Numbered from the stretch's first letter, positions 51,178 through 59,749 are shown. The stretch: 60,484 bases of DNA from Qingrenia yutianensis (GCF_014385105.1 NZ_JACRTE010000011.1:1-60484), one strand, 5' to 3'. A program made the numbers and translations. The notes: generated by a model from the sequence alone, not told the origin.

Positions 51178-52209
51178 ATGATGAACAGAGAAGAATTGTT
51201 TTATAAAAAACTGACAGAGGAATACGATACATTTATGGAAGAAATCCGTGATTGGACTTCGGAGAAGGTGGTTGAAAATTCTGAATACATTGCCGATTAC
51301 AGAAATATATACGAATATCTTATGAGGGACAAGCCGATAAATGAAAACACAAACCTTGAACATTTTCTAAAAATGAACACACCGATAAAAACAATATGTG
51401 AGATTTTTCAGGAGAACAAACCACCCATTTATGATTTGGTCAATCCGACAATATGGAACATTGGTGAAAAAGAAATATTTGATGCTGATTACAGCGAAAT
51501 AAAGGCGAGATTTATGCAGAGAATCGAGGAAAATTATAACGAAATGGCAAATCCGATGTGGGGCAAAAATGTATATAACGATTTATATATGCTCTGCGAT
51601 TATATGAAAAACCATATTGGCAAAGCAAGCGAAGCGGATATTAAAATTCTTATGCAGTTTGAAAATCCGCTGAAACTGATTAAGGAAATGCCGGTCTGGG
51701 ACAATAACTGCGGCGATAAAATTGCGGCAGCGGCAAGATTTGTGCAATGGTCGGATGTATTGACAATGCCGTATGAACTTGATTCTGAAAATGTAATCAG
51801 GGAATCGGTTTACAGGCACGATGCGATTACCGATTTAATTAGCATTGTTCCGAAGCATGACTTTAATACAACGATGCAGTGGATTGATTTTTACAGGAAT
51901 TTGGACAGTGAAAGCGATGCCGCTGCAGAAATAAATAACCCTTACGAAAAGTTTATAGATGCAATGAAGGAAATAGCTGATAATAACAGTGAGCAAACCT
52001 TACAGGAATTATATTATATGTCATGGGAGCATCAATTGCTTGAAAATGAACTTGTTGAGGCTGCAAAATATCTTGATAACGGTGGAAACATCGAAAAGGT
52101 TGCAAAGCTTGCCAAGTATGGGTATTTTGATACACCTTATGAAGAGAATCCCATATCGGCAGATGAATTTTTAGAACAGAATAATCCAAGCGGAATGAGT
52201 ATGATGTAG
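51178..52209 (+). CDS. DUF3848-like element protein with GMSM tail
   Basis: A 343-residue soluble protein. The N-terminal segment (ELFYKKLTEEYDTFMEEIRDW, YIADYRNIYEYLM) resembles DUF3848 proteins of Clostridia mobile elements. A middle segment reads NPMWGKNVYNDLYMLCDYMK, and a longer helical region follows. It ends NPSGMSMM. The tail recurs in other proteins of this window. It has no signal peptide or membrane helix. It lies between TadC and the pseudopilin-like genes, spaced 9 and 13 nt, in the same operon. Function unknown. Confidence 0.65.
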   Translation: MMNREELFYKKLTEEYDTFMEEIRDWTSEKVVENSEYIADYRNIYEYLMRDKPINENTNLEHFLKMNTPIKTICEIFQENKPPIYDLVNPTIWNIGEKEIFDADYSEIKARFMQRIEENYNEMANPMWGKNVYNDLYMLCDYMKNHIGKASEADIKILMQFENPLKLIKEMPVWDNNCGDKIAAAARFVQWSDVLTMPYELDSENVIRESVYRHDAITDLISIVPKHDFNTTMQWIDFYRNLDSESDAAAEINNPYEKFIDAMKEIADNNSEQTLQELYYMSWEHQLLENELVEAAKYLDNGGNIEKVAKLAKYGYFDTPYEENPISADEFLEQNNPSGMSMM

Positions 52210-52222
52210 GAGGTGAAAGGCT

Positions 52223-52633
52223 GTGACGCGGTATGAATTTATGCGGAAAAGGCTGAAAGATAAAAGAGGCAGCGGATACATAGACGTTGCGGTTATCGTG
52301 CTATCTGCGATTTTGGTAATCGCACTGGCAACAAGCGTGTTTCCGGTATATATAGCAAAATCGCAGCTTGACAGTTTTACGCAGGAATTATGCCGTGAAG
52401 CCGAGATATGCGGAAAAGTCGGAAGTGAAACCTCAAGCCGTGAACTTACGCTAAAAGAGCGGCTCGGAATTTCTCCGAATGTGGAATGGTCAAAATCAGG
52501 TGCAATTCAGCTGAATGAGGAATTTACCGTGACGGCAACATTGGAGTATGATATCGGATTCGGAGCATTTGCGTCATTTCCGATAACACTTGCCTCAAAG
52601 GCAATCGGAAAGAGTGAGGTGTATCACAAATGA
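52223..52633 (+). CDS. DUF4320-like pseudopilin
   Basis: A 136-residue protein with a basic N-terminus then GSGYIDVAVIVLSAILVIALATSVFPVYIAKSQ. The GSGYID-hydrophobic layout resembles a TadE-type prepilin segment, possibly cut by the upstream peptidase. The extracellular part holds one Cys pair (LCREAEICG). It fits the DUF4320 family seen in such elements. GTG start behind AGGAGGTG. It overlaps the next gene by 4 nt. Confidence 0.75.
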   Translation: MTRYEFMRKRLKDKRGSGYIDVAVIVLSAILVIALATSVFPVYIAKSQLDSFTQELCREAEICGKVGSETSSRELTLKERLGISPNVEWSKSGAIQLNEEFTVTATLEYDIGFGAFASFPITLASKAIGKSEVYHK

Positions 52634-53157
52634 AAAGGTTTAATAACAAAGGCAACGCAACTGTTCTTGCCGTTTCTGTGTGTCTTGCCATAATCTTTGT
52701 AATGTGTGTGATTTTTGAGTATATGCAGATGCTGATCATAACCACAGGTATAAGAAATGCGGTCGAGTCGGCGGCAGTGTCAACGGTGGTGGCAAACTAT
52801 GATGAAACATACAGTCAGCTTCGGGAAGGCTATAGCGGCGGATATGTATATCAGGATACAGCGTTTACCGAAAGTATAGATACGGGAAATATCTATACGC
52901 GCCTTGATTCGCTTCTCGCTTTGACAGAAAACGGAGATGAGCATATTAAACGGCGCGGTGACGGTACGGTTGAGTACAGTATATCAAATATGCGGCTGGA
53001 ATTTGAGAATACCGATTATGCACCGGGGATTGCTGCAAAGAACTTGAATGCAACCGTGTACCTTGACGTGAAAATTCCTGTCAGATACGGCGGAAGAATA
53101 ATTGCGACACTTGCACCGACAATGCGCGTGAAGGCATCGTATGCCCCAAAGTTTTAG
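52630..53157 (+). CDS. TadE/TadG-like pseudopilin
   Basis: A 175-residue protein. After a short basic leader (MKRFNNKGNATVLAVSVCLAI), one membrane helix leads to an extracellular domain. The start KGNATVLAVSV resembles class III prepilin leaders (G-N-A in place of G-x-A). No second helix is seen. It is coupled to the DUF4320-like gene and probably forms a minor pilin pair with it. Confidence 0.72.
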   Translation: MKRFNNKGNATVLAVSVCLAIIFVMCVIFEYMQMLIITTGIRNAVESAAVSTVVANYDETYSQLREGYSGGYVYQDTAFTESIDTGNIYTRLDSLLALTENGDEHIKRRGDGTVEYSISNMRLEFENTDYAPGIAAKNLNATVYLDVKIPVRYGGRIIATLAPTMRVKASYAPKF

Positions 53158-53285
53158 AACTGTGCGTCAAATGCCGAGAGTGATATATGTTGCTTGTGCC
53201 GAAAAATTGCACACAGATAATATCTTCGTAGACTTTTGAAAACTTGTGTGGTATGTTTGTGGTGAAATCAGAAAGGGTGATTTGA

Positions 53286-53807
53286 ATGAAAAAGAAAACA
53301 AGAATTGTCTTGATAGGAACAGCGGTAATACTGCTGTCGGTTATATCCGGTGTGGTTGTTTATAAAAACACGATTCCCAATAAGCCACCGGAAATTATAA
53401 CGGAAAACGAGACTGAAAAATTAAACTCAAATGTGACTGTAGACATCAACACGGAACGGGAGGATATTCCGGAATATAGGGAAATCACGGACGAAGAAAC
53501 AGGGGAAACGGTGATTGCCGAGGTACAGAAGAACGAACCTCCCGAAATAAAACCGACAACACCTCCCGAAAAGCCGAAATCCGAGGATAGCTATACCAAT
53601 CCTGAAAAGCCGCCGGAATATAAAAAGGAGCAGACGGTCGTTGAGAAAAAGGTTGAAACAAATTCCGAAACAAATAAAAAACAGACCTCCGAAAAAGGGA
53701 AGGTATATGTAGACGGATTCGGATATGTTGATAAAGCGGGAGAAACAAAAACACAGACCGGAGTATCTGACGGCGACATCAATAAAATGGTCGGATCTAT
53801 GGATTGA
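53286..53807 (+). CDS. DUF6550-like membrane-anchored protein
   Basis: A 173-residue protein with an N-terminal signal anchor (TRIVLIGTAVILLSVISGVVVYK) and a long Pro/Glu/Lys-rich extracellular stalk (PPEIKPTTPPEKPKSED), ending in a short conserved segment KGKVYVDGFGYVDKAG. It matches small DUF6550-like proteins of Clostridia elements. The 128-nt gap before it is AT-rich with no gene seen. The start has AGAAAGGGTGATT upstream. Confidence 0.65.
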   Translation: MKKKTRIVLIGTAVILLSVISGVVVYKNTIPNKPPEIITENETEKLNSNVTVDINTEREDIPEYREITDEETGETVIAEVQKNEPPEIKPTTPPEKPKSEDSYTNPEKPPEYKKEQTVVEKKVETNSETNKKQTSEKGKVYVDGFGYVDKAGETKTQTGVSDGDINKMVGSMD

Positions 53808-53830
53808 GGCAAAAAAGAAGGAGGAAACAT

Positions 53831-55603
53831 ATGAAACGGATTATTGTGTTTATATTGACGGCAATAATGCTGTTTAGCATAACAGTCAGTGTTTATGCGG
53901 TAGGCGATGGCAATGTGGATAACGGCGGAGGCGGAATGGGTTCGGGAACATCAACGGATAAGTGGATACCCGGCGAGGAGGGCGTCAGGGTAACTGTTGT
54001 CAGAAAGTCTGACGGTGCGCAGGTGTCGCAGTCATTTGATATGACAAATATCAATTTAAGAAGCAATGTATACACCTTTGGAATATACAGTAAGCTGAAG
54101 TACAGAAACGGAGATGTTTCCCTCGTGCTTGAAGCGGCCGATTACACGGTTGTAAGGCCGACAATATCAATGCCGAAGATTATCTCATCGGGAAGCGGTG
54201 CGACAAGCATAGAGGCAATTAAACGGTATTTTTGCAGCGAATATGCGGTAAAGCTCGTTGCAAATGTATGCGGAATAGAATATGCCACACTCATAAACGG
54301 TCAATACAAGATATTGATTGAGCCTGTGGCATATTTTTTGTTTAAGGGAAACTATTTCGCTATGAGCGCACATCAGGCGGCTTTGTATGACCAGATGTTA
54401 AGCGGCGGACTTCGTGCGAAAATGGTCAGCCTGACTCATAAAAATTTACCGTTGGCAATGTTTTTGGAGCGAGCAGATTTGGGGTATCCGGCGTGGACAG
54501 GCTCAACAACGAAAGCGGTGTCAAATGATACAATTATAAACTTTCTCGGTCTTGGTGTTGTCAGATTTACAGATGAGCCTATCCCCGATGAATCCATAGA
54601 AACGCCGACAGATGACGGCTGGTGGTTTGGTTTTGGGTGGCTGTATGGCGGAGACGGAAATCCTGCCGGTCCGCAGTATGCGTACAGAACGGATACGGAT
54701 GTTATCACTTCAATCAAGGTAACGGCAGATAAGGAATATAACCCGGACAATCCGCTGACTGCGCGGTTCGTGATAAACGGAAATAATTATCTGGTCGAAA
54801 ACATTGTAATACCCGAAGGTGAGTCGCAGCTCATATGGGTGAAATGGCACACGCCGGCAGAACCCGGAGAGGTGCCGATTCGTGTAACGGTTGGAGGCAG
54901 AACGAGAAGCACAAGGGCGTTAATTGAAAAGATCGAGGATAATGAGCCGCCCGATCCGAAAGCCAATGACAGAAACGATTTATTTCAAATGCCGGAAGTG
55001 CCGGCACAAACCGAAACACAAATTCTTTCTTGGGGTGTTTGGTCGGCATCGTGGCATACTCATTGGGAATGGATTTCAAATTGGGAATGGACAGGTACCC
55101 GTTGGGTGGATAACGGTCAATGGGTAGACAACGGTTGGTACGATTTCACATTTAACAGATATTCGGCAAAACTGAACGCTGTGCAAAGTATAACTCCCGA
55201 TTCAAAGGTTCCGACATCGGTCGGAAACAAGATGAAATCGGGGTATGGTTTCAATACCTCGCTTGAATGCAGCATTGAAACAAATGCTCCGAAAAGAGCA
55301 TATACAGAGGCACAGACGACACAAATGTTTTTCCCGGAATTTGATTATGGCACATATTTCAGAGTGCCTGACAGAAATGTGCTTGCTTACAAATCAACAT
55401 TCAAATTCAAAGAAAACAGATATTCCACATACAAAAGCAGGTCGCATTTTACACCGGTGTGGTTTCCGGACGGGACATATAAAACATACACTTTTGTGTA
55501 TGATGCGTGGACTCCTGCCGGAATGTTAAGGGTAAATAAGACGGCGTCGCTTGAAATTGTCGGAAATCTGTTTGAAGATTGGCATATAGCGCCTAAAAAA
55601 TGA
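53831..55603 (+). CDS. Large secreted protein with Trp-rich segment, unknown function
   Basis: A 590-residue exported protein. The signal peptide MKRIIVFILTAIMLFSITVS ends near YAVG. A Gly-rich start is followed by an N-terminal half of unknown fold and a likely beta-sandwich domain (about 295-375: VITSIKVTADKEYNPDNPLT, IPIRVTVGG-like). A Trp-dense stretch (about residues 400-437, ten Trp in under 40 residues, with the repeated unit WVDNG) follows, then a beta-rich end. No anchor is visible. I placed the start at 53831, where AAGGAGG sits upstream. It may be an adhesin or tip protein of the pilus or channel, an inference from position. Confidence 0.7.
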   Translation: MKRIIVFILTAIMLFSITVSVYAVGDGNVDNGGGGMGSGTSTDKWIPGEEGVRVTVVRKSDGAQVSQSFDMTNINLRSNVYTFGIYSKLKYRNGDVSLVLEAADYTVVRPTISMPKIISSGSGATSIEAIKRYFCSEYAVKLVANVCGIEYATLINGQYKILIEPVAYFLFKGNYFAMSAHQAALYDQMLSGGLRAKMVSLTHKNLPLAMFLERADLGYPAWTGSTTKAVSNDTIINFLGLGVVRFTDEPIPDESIETPTDDGWWFGFGWLYGGDGNPAGPQYAYRTDTDVITSIKVTADKEYNPDNPLTARFVINGNNYLVENIVIPEGESQLIWVKWHTPAEPGEVPIRVTVGGRTRSTRALIEKIEDNEPPDPKANDRNDLFQMPEVPAQTETQILSWGVWSASWHTHWEWISNWEWTGTRWVDNGQWVDNGWYDFTFNRYSAKLNAVQSITPDSKVPTSVGNKMKSGYGFNTSLECSIETNAPKRAYTEAQTTQMFFPEFDYGTYFRVPDRNVLAYKSTFKFKENRYSTYKSRSHFTPVWFPDGTYKTYTFVYDAWTPAGMLRVNKTASLEIVGNLFEDWHIAPKK

Positions 55604-55617
55604 GGAGGATTTATATT

Positions 55618-55947
55618 ATGAAAATTAAAAGATTAGCGGTTGTAATTATGGCTTTAACAATTCTTGCAGTAACAGCGGTTTCGGTATATGCGGCAGGCGA
55701 TGTTGCGTCGGCGGTTGAAAGTACATGGACAACGGCAAGGGGACAGATAAAGACAGTGGTAAACAATGTTGTGTTTCCCGTGCTGGATTTGATTCTGGCG
55801 GTGTTTTTCTTTGTGAAACTCGGCAGTGCATATTTTGATTACCGAAAAAGCGGTCAGTTTGAATGGACTGCGCCTGCAATCCTGTTTGCGTGTCTGGTGT
55901 TTGTTTTAACCGCTCCGACATATCTTTGGAGCATACTCGGAATGTAA
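55618..55947 (+). CDS. VirB2-like (DUF3852) pilin candidate
   Basis: A 109-residue protein. The signal peptide ends SVYAAG. Two hydrophobic helices (VVFPVLDLILAVFFFVKLGSAYF and APAILFACLVFVLTAPTYLW) are joined by a short basic loop (DYRKSGQF), the layout of TrbC/VirB2 pilins. It matches DUF3852-type proteins. GAGGAGG lies upstream of the ATG. A strong hairpin just after the stop could protect its mRNA, in keeping with high expression. Confidence 0.72.
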   Translation: MKIKRLAVVIMALTILAVTAVSVYAAGDVASAVESTWTTARGQIKTVVNNVVFPVLDLILAVFFFVKLGSAYFDYRKSGQFEWTAPAILFACLVFVLTAPTYLWSILGM

Positions 55948-55957
55948 GAAAAAAGAG

Positions 55958-55983
55958 CCGGCTGTGCAGCGATGCACAGTCGG
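55958..55983 (+). repeat. Intercistronic hairpin after the pilin candidate
   Basis: CCGGCTGTGCA (55958-55968) pairs with TGCACAGTCGG (55973-55983, one G-U) around a GCGA tetraloop. No T-run follows, so it is more likely an mRNA-stability or processing element than a terminator. Confidence 0.7.
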
Positions 55984-56014
55984 TAACTTATATACGGAAT
56001 GAGAGGTAGGATAA

Positions 56015-56446
56015 ATGAACACAACATTTGAAAATGAGCTTCGGAAAGTCTTTGATAAGGTACCGAATCTTGAAAACAAAAAGTATGTCGGCAGAGCATT
56101 TTATGCAAGTATAGACAAAGATATAAAGCTAAAAGCTGAATTCATATCTACAAAAACGCACGAAAGATTTGATGCTATGAAAATCAGAGTTCTGCATAAG
56201 GGTGAAGGAGAGCTTGAAACCAATACAATAAGGTTAAAGGAAATATGGGGAATGAAACCGGTCAGGAACGGAAATTTTACAAACGGTGTTTCGCCGCATA
56301 TGTGGATTTATAACGGCAGGCTCGAATGGTATGCATATACTCCCAACACCGCTGATTATGCTAAACTTGCAGATCAGATTACAGACTATGCGGAGGTCTT
56401 TCAGGACGAAGATATGCACATAGAAATGAACGGTATGAGTATGTAA
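56015..56446 (+). CDS. Unknown element protein with GMSM tail
   Basis: A 143-residue soluble protein with no recognised domain (VGRAFYASIDKDIKLKAEFI, TNGVSPHMWIYNGRLEWYAY). It ends HIEMNGMSM, a tail shared with the 343-residue protein at 51178 and, in variant form, with the protein at 59750. No signal peptide or membrane helix is present. It is in the same operon as the pilin candidate and TrbL. Confidence 0.6.
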   Translation: MNTTFENELRKVFDKVPNLENKKYVGRAFYASIDKDIKLKAEFISTKTHERFDAMKIRVLHKGEGELETNTIRLKEIWGMKPVRNGNFTNGVSPHMWIYNGRLEWYAYTPNTADYAKLADQITDYAEVFQDEDMHIEMNGMSM

Positions 56447-56460
56447 AGGGGTGAGTAATA

Positions 56461-57213
56461 TTGAATGATAAAGAAAAATATCCGTTGCTTATAGGACGTT
56501 CGATGATAGGTAACAGGCGTTTGCATAATACAGATGAGGCTGCTGACTTTATATGTATGAGTGCCGAATACGGAGATACAACCATTACTGATGTTAACGG
56601 TATAACGGTATTAACCACATACGGAATGTATATTGATAAAGCCGTAGACACGGAATACAGAGACGAACTGCTGAAAGCACTGAAACCAAAACAGGAAGAA
56701 TTGGTCGGTGCGGAAAACTGTCTGATAAACGGCGGAGAAAAGGAATATGCGCAAAATCTTGACCGAACGGCAGAGAAATATCTCAAAACAGAAGCATATA
56801 AAAACGATTTTGCAGAGATAAGAGGGATATATAACCGGACACAGGAGAATAAATCCGATGAGGAAATCAAACAGATGGTAATCGGAAGATTTAAGACACA
56901 GTGTATCAAAGAGGACAATACCAAACGGCATCAAAAGATAAAAGCAATGGTCAAGGAGTATCTTAACTCCGCTGAATTTGAAACGGATTTCAATACTGAA
57001 ATTAACAATTATATAGCACGAGGAGAAGAAGTTCCGCCGGACAGACAAATTCGAGAAATGTTAAATGAAGAGCGTTATCAGAGGTATCGGCGGGAAATGT
57101 TCTGTGAGGAAAACGGGCATAGCCGGCACGAAGTAAATCCGGATATTGAAAACGGCACAAGCGATATGGAATGCAACTGTTGCGGCGGAAGTCAAACAAT
57201 AGGTTGGATGTAG
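56461..57213 (+). CDS. Unknown element protein with C-terminal Cys cluster
   Basis: A 250-residue soluble protein of unknown fold. The first part holds a compact segment (FICMSAEYGDTTITDVNGIT). The middle is helical and charged. The C-terminus carries CEENGHSRHEV and MECNCCGGSQTIGWM, with Cys and His that could bind metal. TTG start behind GGGGTGAG. It sits 14 nt after the GMSM-tailed gene and 19 nt before TrbL, in one operon. Confidence 0.6.
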   Translation: MNDKEKYPLLIGRSMIGNRRLHNTDEAADFICMSAEYGDTTITDVNGITVLTTYGMYIDKAVDTEYRDELLKALKPKQEELVGAENCLINGGEKEYAQNLDRTAEKYLKTEAYKNDFAEIRGIYNRTQENKSDEEIKQMVIGRFKTQCIKEDNTKRHQKIKAMVKEYLNSAEFETDFNTEINNYIARGEEVPPDRQIREMLNEERYQRYRREMFCEENGHSRHEVNPDIENGTSDMECNCCGGSQTIGWM

Positions 57214-57232
57214 ACCGAGGAGGTGATGAAAC

Positions 57233-58066
57233 TTGTTTGTTTTCGATTGGTTTTTAGACTGGATTTACGGCAAAGTAATGGGGTTTATTCAGACATTTTT
57301 CACATATATAAGCGGTATGGGCGCAGAAATATTCGAATTGCCGTGGATACAGGCGGTAATAGAATTTTTCAGGCTGTTCGGCTGGTCGATGTATGTTGTG
57401 GCATTGGTGGTTGCGGTGTTTGATACGGCAATCGCCTGGCAGAACGGTCAAGGAAATATAAAGGACGCTGCATTGGGAGCAATCAAAGGTTTTATGGCAG
57501 TAAACTTATTTACTGTCGTGCCGATAGAGTTATATAAGCTGTCAATAGAGGTTCAAAATAGTCTCGGACAAGCAATGTCGGGGCTATACAGCGGTTCGCT
57601 TTCCGATTTGTCGGAGTTATCGTCAGCGCAGCTTTTGCCATTCCAATCCGAAATTAATCCGTTTAATTTATTTACCATAATTGCTTTGGGTTATGCGGTA
57701 ACAAAGGTGTTTTTCGCAAATATCAAGCGAGGCGGCATTATAATGACAAACATTGCGGTTGGAAGCCTGTATATATTTGGACTGACAAGAGGGCATTATG
57801 ACGGCTTTGTAGATTGGTGCAAACAGGTGATAGCAATATGCGTGACGGCATTTCTGCAAAATTCGCTTTTGTTTGCCGGACTTCTGACATTCGGCGATCA
57901 TATGCTTTTGGGACTCGGAATAATGCTTGCGGCAAATGAGGTGCCGAGGATAGCCGACAGATTCGGACTTGACACATCATCAAAAGTTAATATTATGAGT
58001 ACATATTATGCAACGCAGGCGGCGGTACGCACAACACAAGCAGTAATGAAGGCTGTATCAAAATAA
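57233..58066 (+). CDS. TrbL/VirB6-like conjugal transfer membrane protein
   Basis: A 277-residue polytopic protein with about five to six membrane helices (VMGFIQTFFTYISGMGAEIF, FGWSMYVVALVVAVF, LFTIIALGYAVTKVFF, ICVTAFLQNSLLFAGLLTF). The conserved loop DTAIAWQNGQGNIKDAALG and the C-terminal ADRFGLDTSSKVNIMSTYYA match TrbL-type channel proteins of Firmicutes elements. It belongs to a second transfer system, distinct from the CD1112-type protein at 8140. Confidence 0.8.
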   Translation: MFVFDWFLDWIYGKVMGFIQTFFTYISGMGAEIFELPWIQAVIEFFRLFGWSMYVVALVVAVFDTAIAWQNGQGNIKDAALGAIKGFMAVNLFTVVPIELYKLSIEVQNSLGQAMSGLYSGSLSDLSELSSAQLLPFQSEINPFNLFTIIALGYAVTKVFFANIKRGGIIMTNIAVGSLYIFGLTRGHYDGFVDWCKQVIAICVTAFLQNSLLFAGLLTFGDHMLLGLGIMLAANEVPRIADRFGLDTSSKVNIMSTYYATQAAVRTTQAVMKAVSK

Positions 58067-58100
58067 CTGTGTTAAATCATACAAAAATTGTCGTAACCAC

Positions 58101-58129
58101 TTGACAATATTTCGGTATAGCGATATAAT
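58101..58129 (+). promoter_or_regulatory. Consensus promoter of the HTH gene
   Basis: TTGACA (58101-58106), 17-nt spacer, TATAAT (58124-58129), right behind the TrbL stop. It gives the HTH gene its own start inside the transfer operon. Confidence 0.8.
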
Positions 58130-58161
58130 AAATATATATAATATATTTGTGGTGATGTAAG

Positions 58162-58581
58162 ATGAACATAAACGAAATATTGAAAGAGAAGAATATGACG
58201 AAGTATCGCCTTGCAAAATTGAGTGGAGTTCCAAATGCAACACTCAGCGAACTTTGCAGCGGAAAAACAAGCATTGAAAAGTGTTCGGGAGAAACGCTGT
58301 ACAGGATATCAAAAGCGCTTGGCGTATCGATGGAATCGCTGGTAAAAGAGGCTGTTTTGCAAAAAGAGGTTGAAAAAAATCTTGAAAAGACATACGAGTG
58401 TGCGCTGCCGCAATACCTTCAGCACGACCTTGACGAGTACAAAAGGGGCTTAAAGGAAGGTTCAACTCTTATGGATTGCTTGTGGGGTGAGCTTTACGGC
58501 AGTATCAATATCGCAGAGATAAATGATGGTGCCATAACACACGACCATGCGGAATATTTAAGAAATAAATATTTGAGGTAA
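58162..58581 (+). CDS. XRE-family regulator
   Basis: A 139-residue protein with an N-terminal HTH (YRLAKLSGVPNATLSELCSG, IEKCSGETLYRISKALGVS) and a C-terminal extension (HDLDEYKRGLKEGSTLMDCLW) of unknown role. Its own consensus promoter and the decayed coding remnant after it suggest later insertion into the transfer operon. It may control the downstream PrgI/VirB4-like genes. ATG preceded by GTGATG, a weak ribosome site. Confidence 0.82.
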   Translation: MNINEILKEKNMTKYRLAKLSGVPNATLSELCSGKTSIEKCSGETLYRISKALGVSMESLVKEAVLQKEVEKNLEKTYECALPQYLQHDLDEYKRGLKEGSTLMDCLWGELYGSINIAEINDGAITHDHAEYLRNKYLR

Positions 58582-58628
58582 TAAAATGGAAAGTGCCGCA
58601 GAATGAAGAACTGACAATGAGTATGTAA
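58569..58628 (+). pseudogene. Gene remnant ending in a GMSM-like tail
   Basis: A 60-nt open stretch with no start codon reads IFEVIKWKVPQNEELTMSM and then stops. The end resembles the NGMSM/SGMSMM tails of complete proteins in this operon, so it looks like the 3' end of a lost gene. Confidence 0.4.
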
Positions 58629-58651
58629 ATTACAACTGAATAATTTAATTT

Positions 58652-58686
58652 GGAGATTGCAAAAAAAAGCAGTCTCCTTTTTTGTT
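58652..58686 (+). terminator. Terminator before the PrgI-like gene
   Basis: GGAGATTGC (58652-58660) pairs with GCAGTCTCC (58669-58677, one G-U), then a T-run. Confidence 0.75.
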
Positions 58687-58717
58687 GCCCAAAAATAATC
58701 GTAAGGAGTGATAGGTA

Positions 58718-58984
58718 ATGTATATATACCCGGATAACTTAAAATCAAAGGCCGTAATGTGGCTGTGGGAACTGAAAGATTTGGGGATTATTGCGGTAGG
58801 AACGCTAATTTCCATATTAGCTCTCACGCAGACGGGAATTATGATACCGCTTGCTGTTACGGCAGGATATGCGGTGTTGTCAATAAGGCTTGACGACACT
58901 TCAATAAAGCAGTTTATCGTGAATGCATGGAAATACTGTGTCGGAGTTCAGCAGTATTATGAATGGAGGTACACAGATGAGTAA
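58718..58984 (+). CDS. PrgI/VirB3-like membrane protein
   Basis: An 88-residue protein with two membrane helices (DLGIIAVGTLISILALTQ and IMIPLAVTAGYAVLSI) and a short C-terminal part (LDDTSIKQFIVNAWKYCVGVQQYYEWRY) typical of PrgI proteins. It overlaps the VirB4-N-like gene by 8 nt. This is the usual VirB3-VirB4 pair. Confidence 0.75.
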   Translation: MYIYPDNLKSKAVMWLWELKDLGIIAVGTLISILALTQTGIMIPLAVTAGYAVLSIRLDDTSIKQFIVNAWKYCVGVQQYYEWRYTDE

Positions 58985-59525
58985 AAAAAGAAAAGAGGAA
59001 AAGCAGAGGGCATCAACAAGGCAGCTTATAGGGGTAAAGGAGATAAGCGATTTTTCAATCGTTACATATGAACACGGCGAGCTTGTGTTTTTTCTGATAA
59101 AGCCGTCAAATATATCGGTGCTGTCGGAGGAGAGCATTAAAGCGAGAGTGTATGCGCTTATGAATGTTCTGAAAGGAATGGCTGAGATTGAGATGTGTGC
59201 ATACAACAGCCGTGAAAATTTCGATGGCAACAAGCGAAATCTCAAAAAGAGAATAAATGAGGAAAAAAACTATATTGTAAGACAGCTTCTTGAAAAGGAT
59301 ATGGAGCATCTCGACAGTATTCAGATTCAAACGGCAACGGCAAGAGAGTTTTCTATTGTGGTACGGCTTATCAATCAGAATGAAAAGGAGCTTATTCCGT
59401 ATCTGAACAGAATAGAGAAAACACTCAAGGAACAGGGCTTTGCAATAAGACGAGCGGAAACGGAAGATATAAAGAGACTGCTCGCCATATATTTGGTATC
59501 CGTTTTGGGCGGTGTTTCCCGGTAA
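58977..59525 (+). CDS. VirB4 N-terminal-domain-like protein, probably truncated
   Basis: A 182-residue protein (STRQLIGVKEISDFSIVTYEH, LVFFLIKPSNISVLSEESI, IVVRLINQNEKELIPYLNR) that resembles the N-terminal domain of VirB4/TrsE-type ATPases. The ATPase domain is missing. Its 3' end (LLAIYLVSVLGGVSR) lies head-on in a minus-strand gene, and the homology seems to stop near LLAIY (about nt 59490). The start ATG at 58977 overlaps the PrgI-like stop. It may be a natural short protein, or cut by a rearrangement or misassembly. Confidence 0.6.
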   Translation: MSKKRKEEKQRASTRQLIGVKEISDFSIVTYEHGELVFFLIKPSNISVLSEESIKARVYALMNVLKGMAEIEMCAYNSRENFDGNKRNLKKRINEEKNYIVRQLLEKDMEHLDSIQIQTATAREFSIVVRLINQNEKELIPYLNRIEKTLKEQGFAIRRAETEDIKRLLAIYLVSVLGGVSR

Positions 59526-59725
59526 TATATTTCGGGGTAGTTGCCGTCCGAAAATTTCTTCTCGATCTTACCTTTATAATATTTGATTTGCGCCCTTACC
59601 ATGTTCATGTTTGAACCGTCAGCCCAAAACGGATCGGAGCCACCCTCGGTTTTAAGCCTGTCCCATCTTTCAAAGCGTTCCTCCAAGCATTCTTTTAAAT
59701 CAATCTCCGGTTCTTTTCTCGCCAT
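59375..59725 (-). CDS. Unknown element protein, 3' part antisense to its neighbour
   Basis: 116 residues from an ATG at 59725 behind AAGGGGTGAT. The first 75 residues (DLKECLEERFERWDRLKTEG, ADGSNMNMVRAQIKYYKGKI, YPEIYYRETPPK) look like a genuine small element protein. From about KTDTKYMA onward the frame runs antisense through the VirB4-N-like gene and looks non-coding. So the true 3' end is probably lost at the junction near 59490. No domain is recognised. Confidence 0.5.
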   Translation of the reverse strand: MARKEPEIDLKECLEERFERWDRLKTEGGSDPFWADGSNMNMVRAQIKYYKGKIEKKFSDGNYPEIYYRETPPKTDTKYMASSLFISSVSARLIAKPCSLSVFSILFRYGISSFSF

Positions 59726-59749
59726 AATTATCACCCCTTATAGCCGTAT

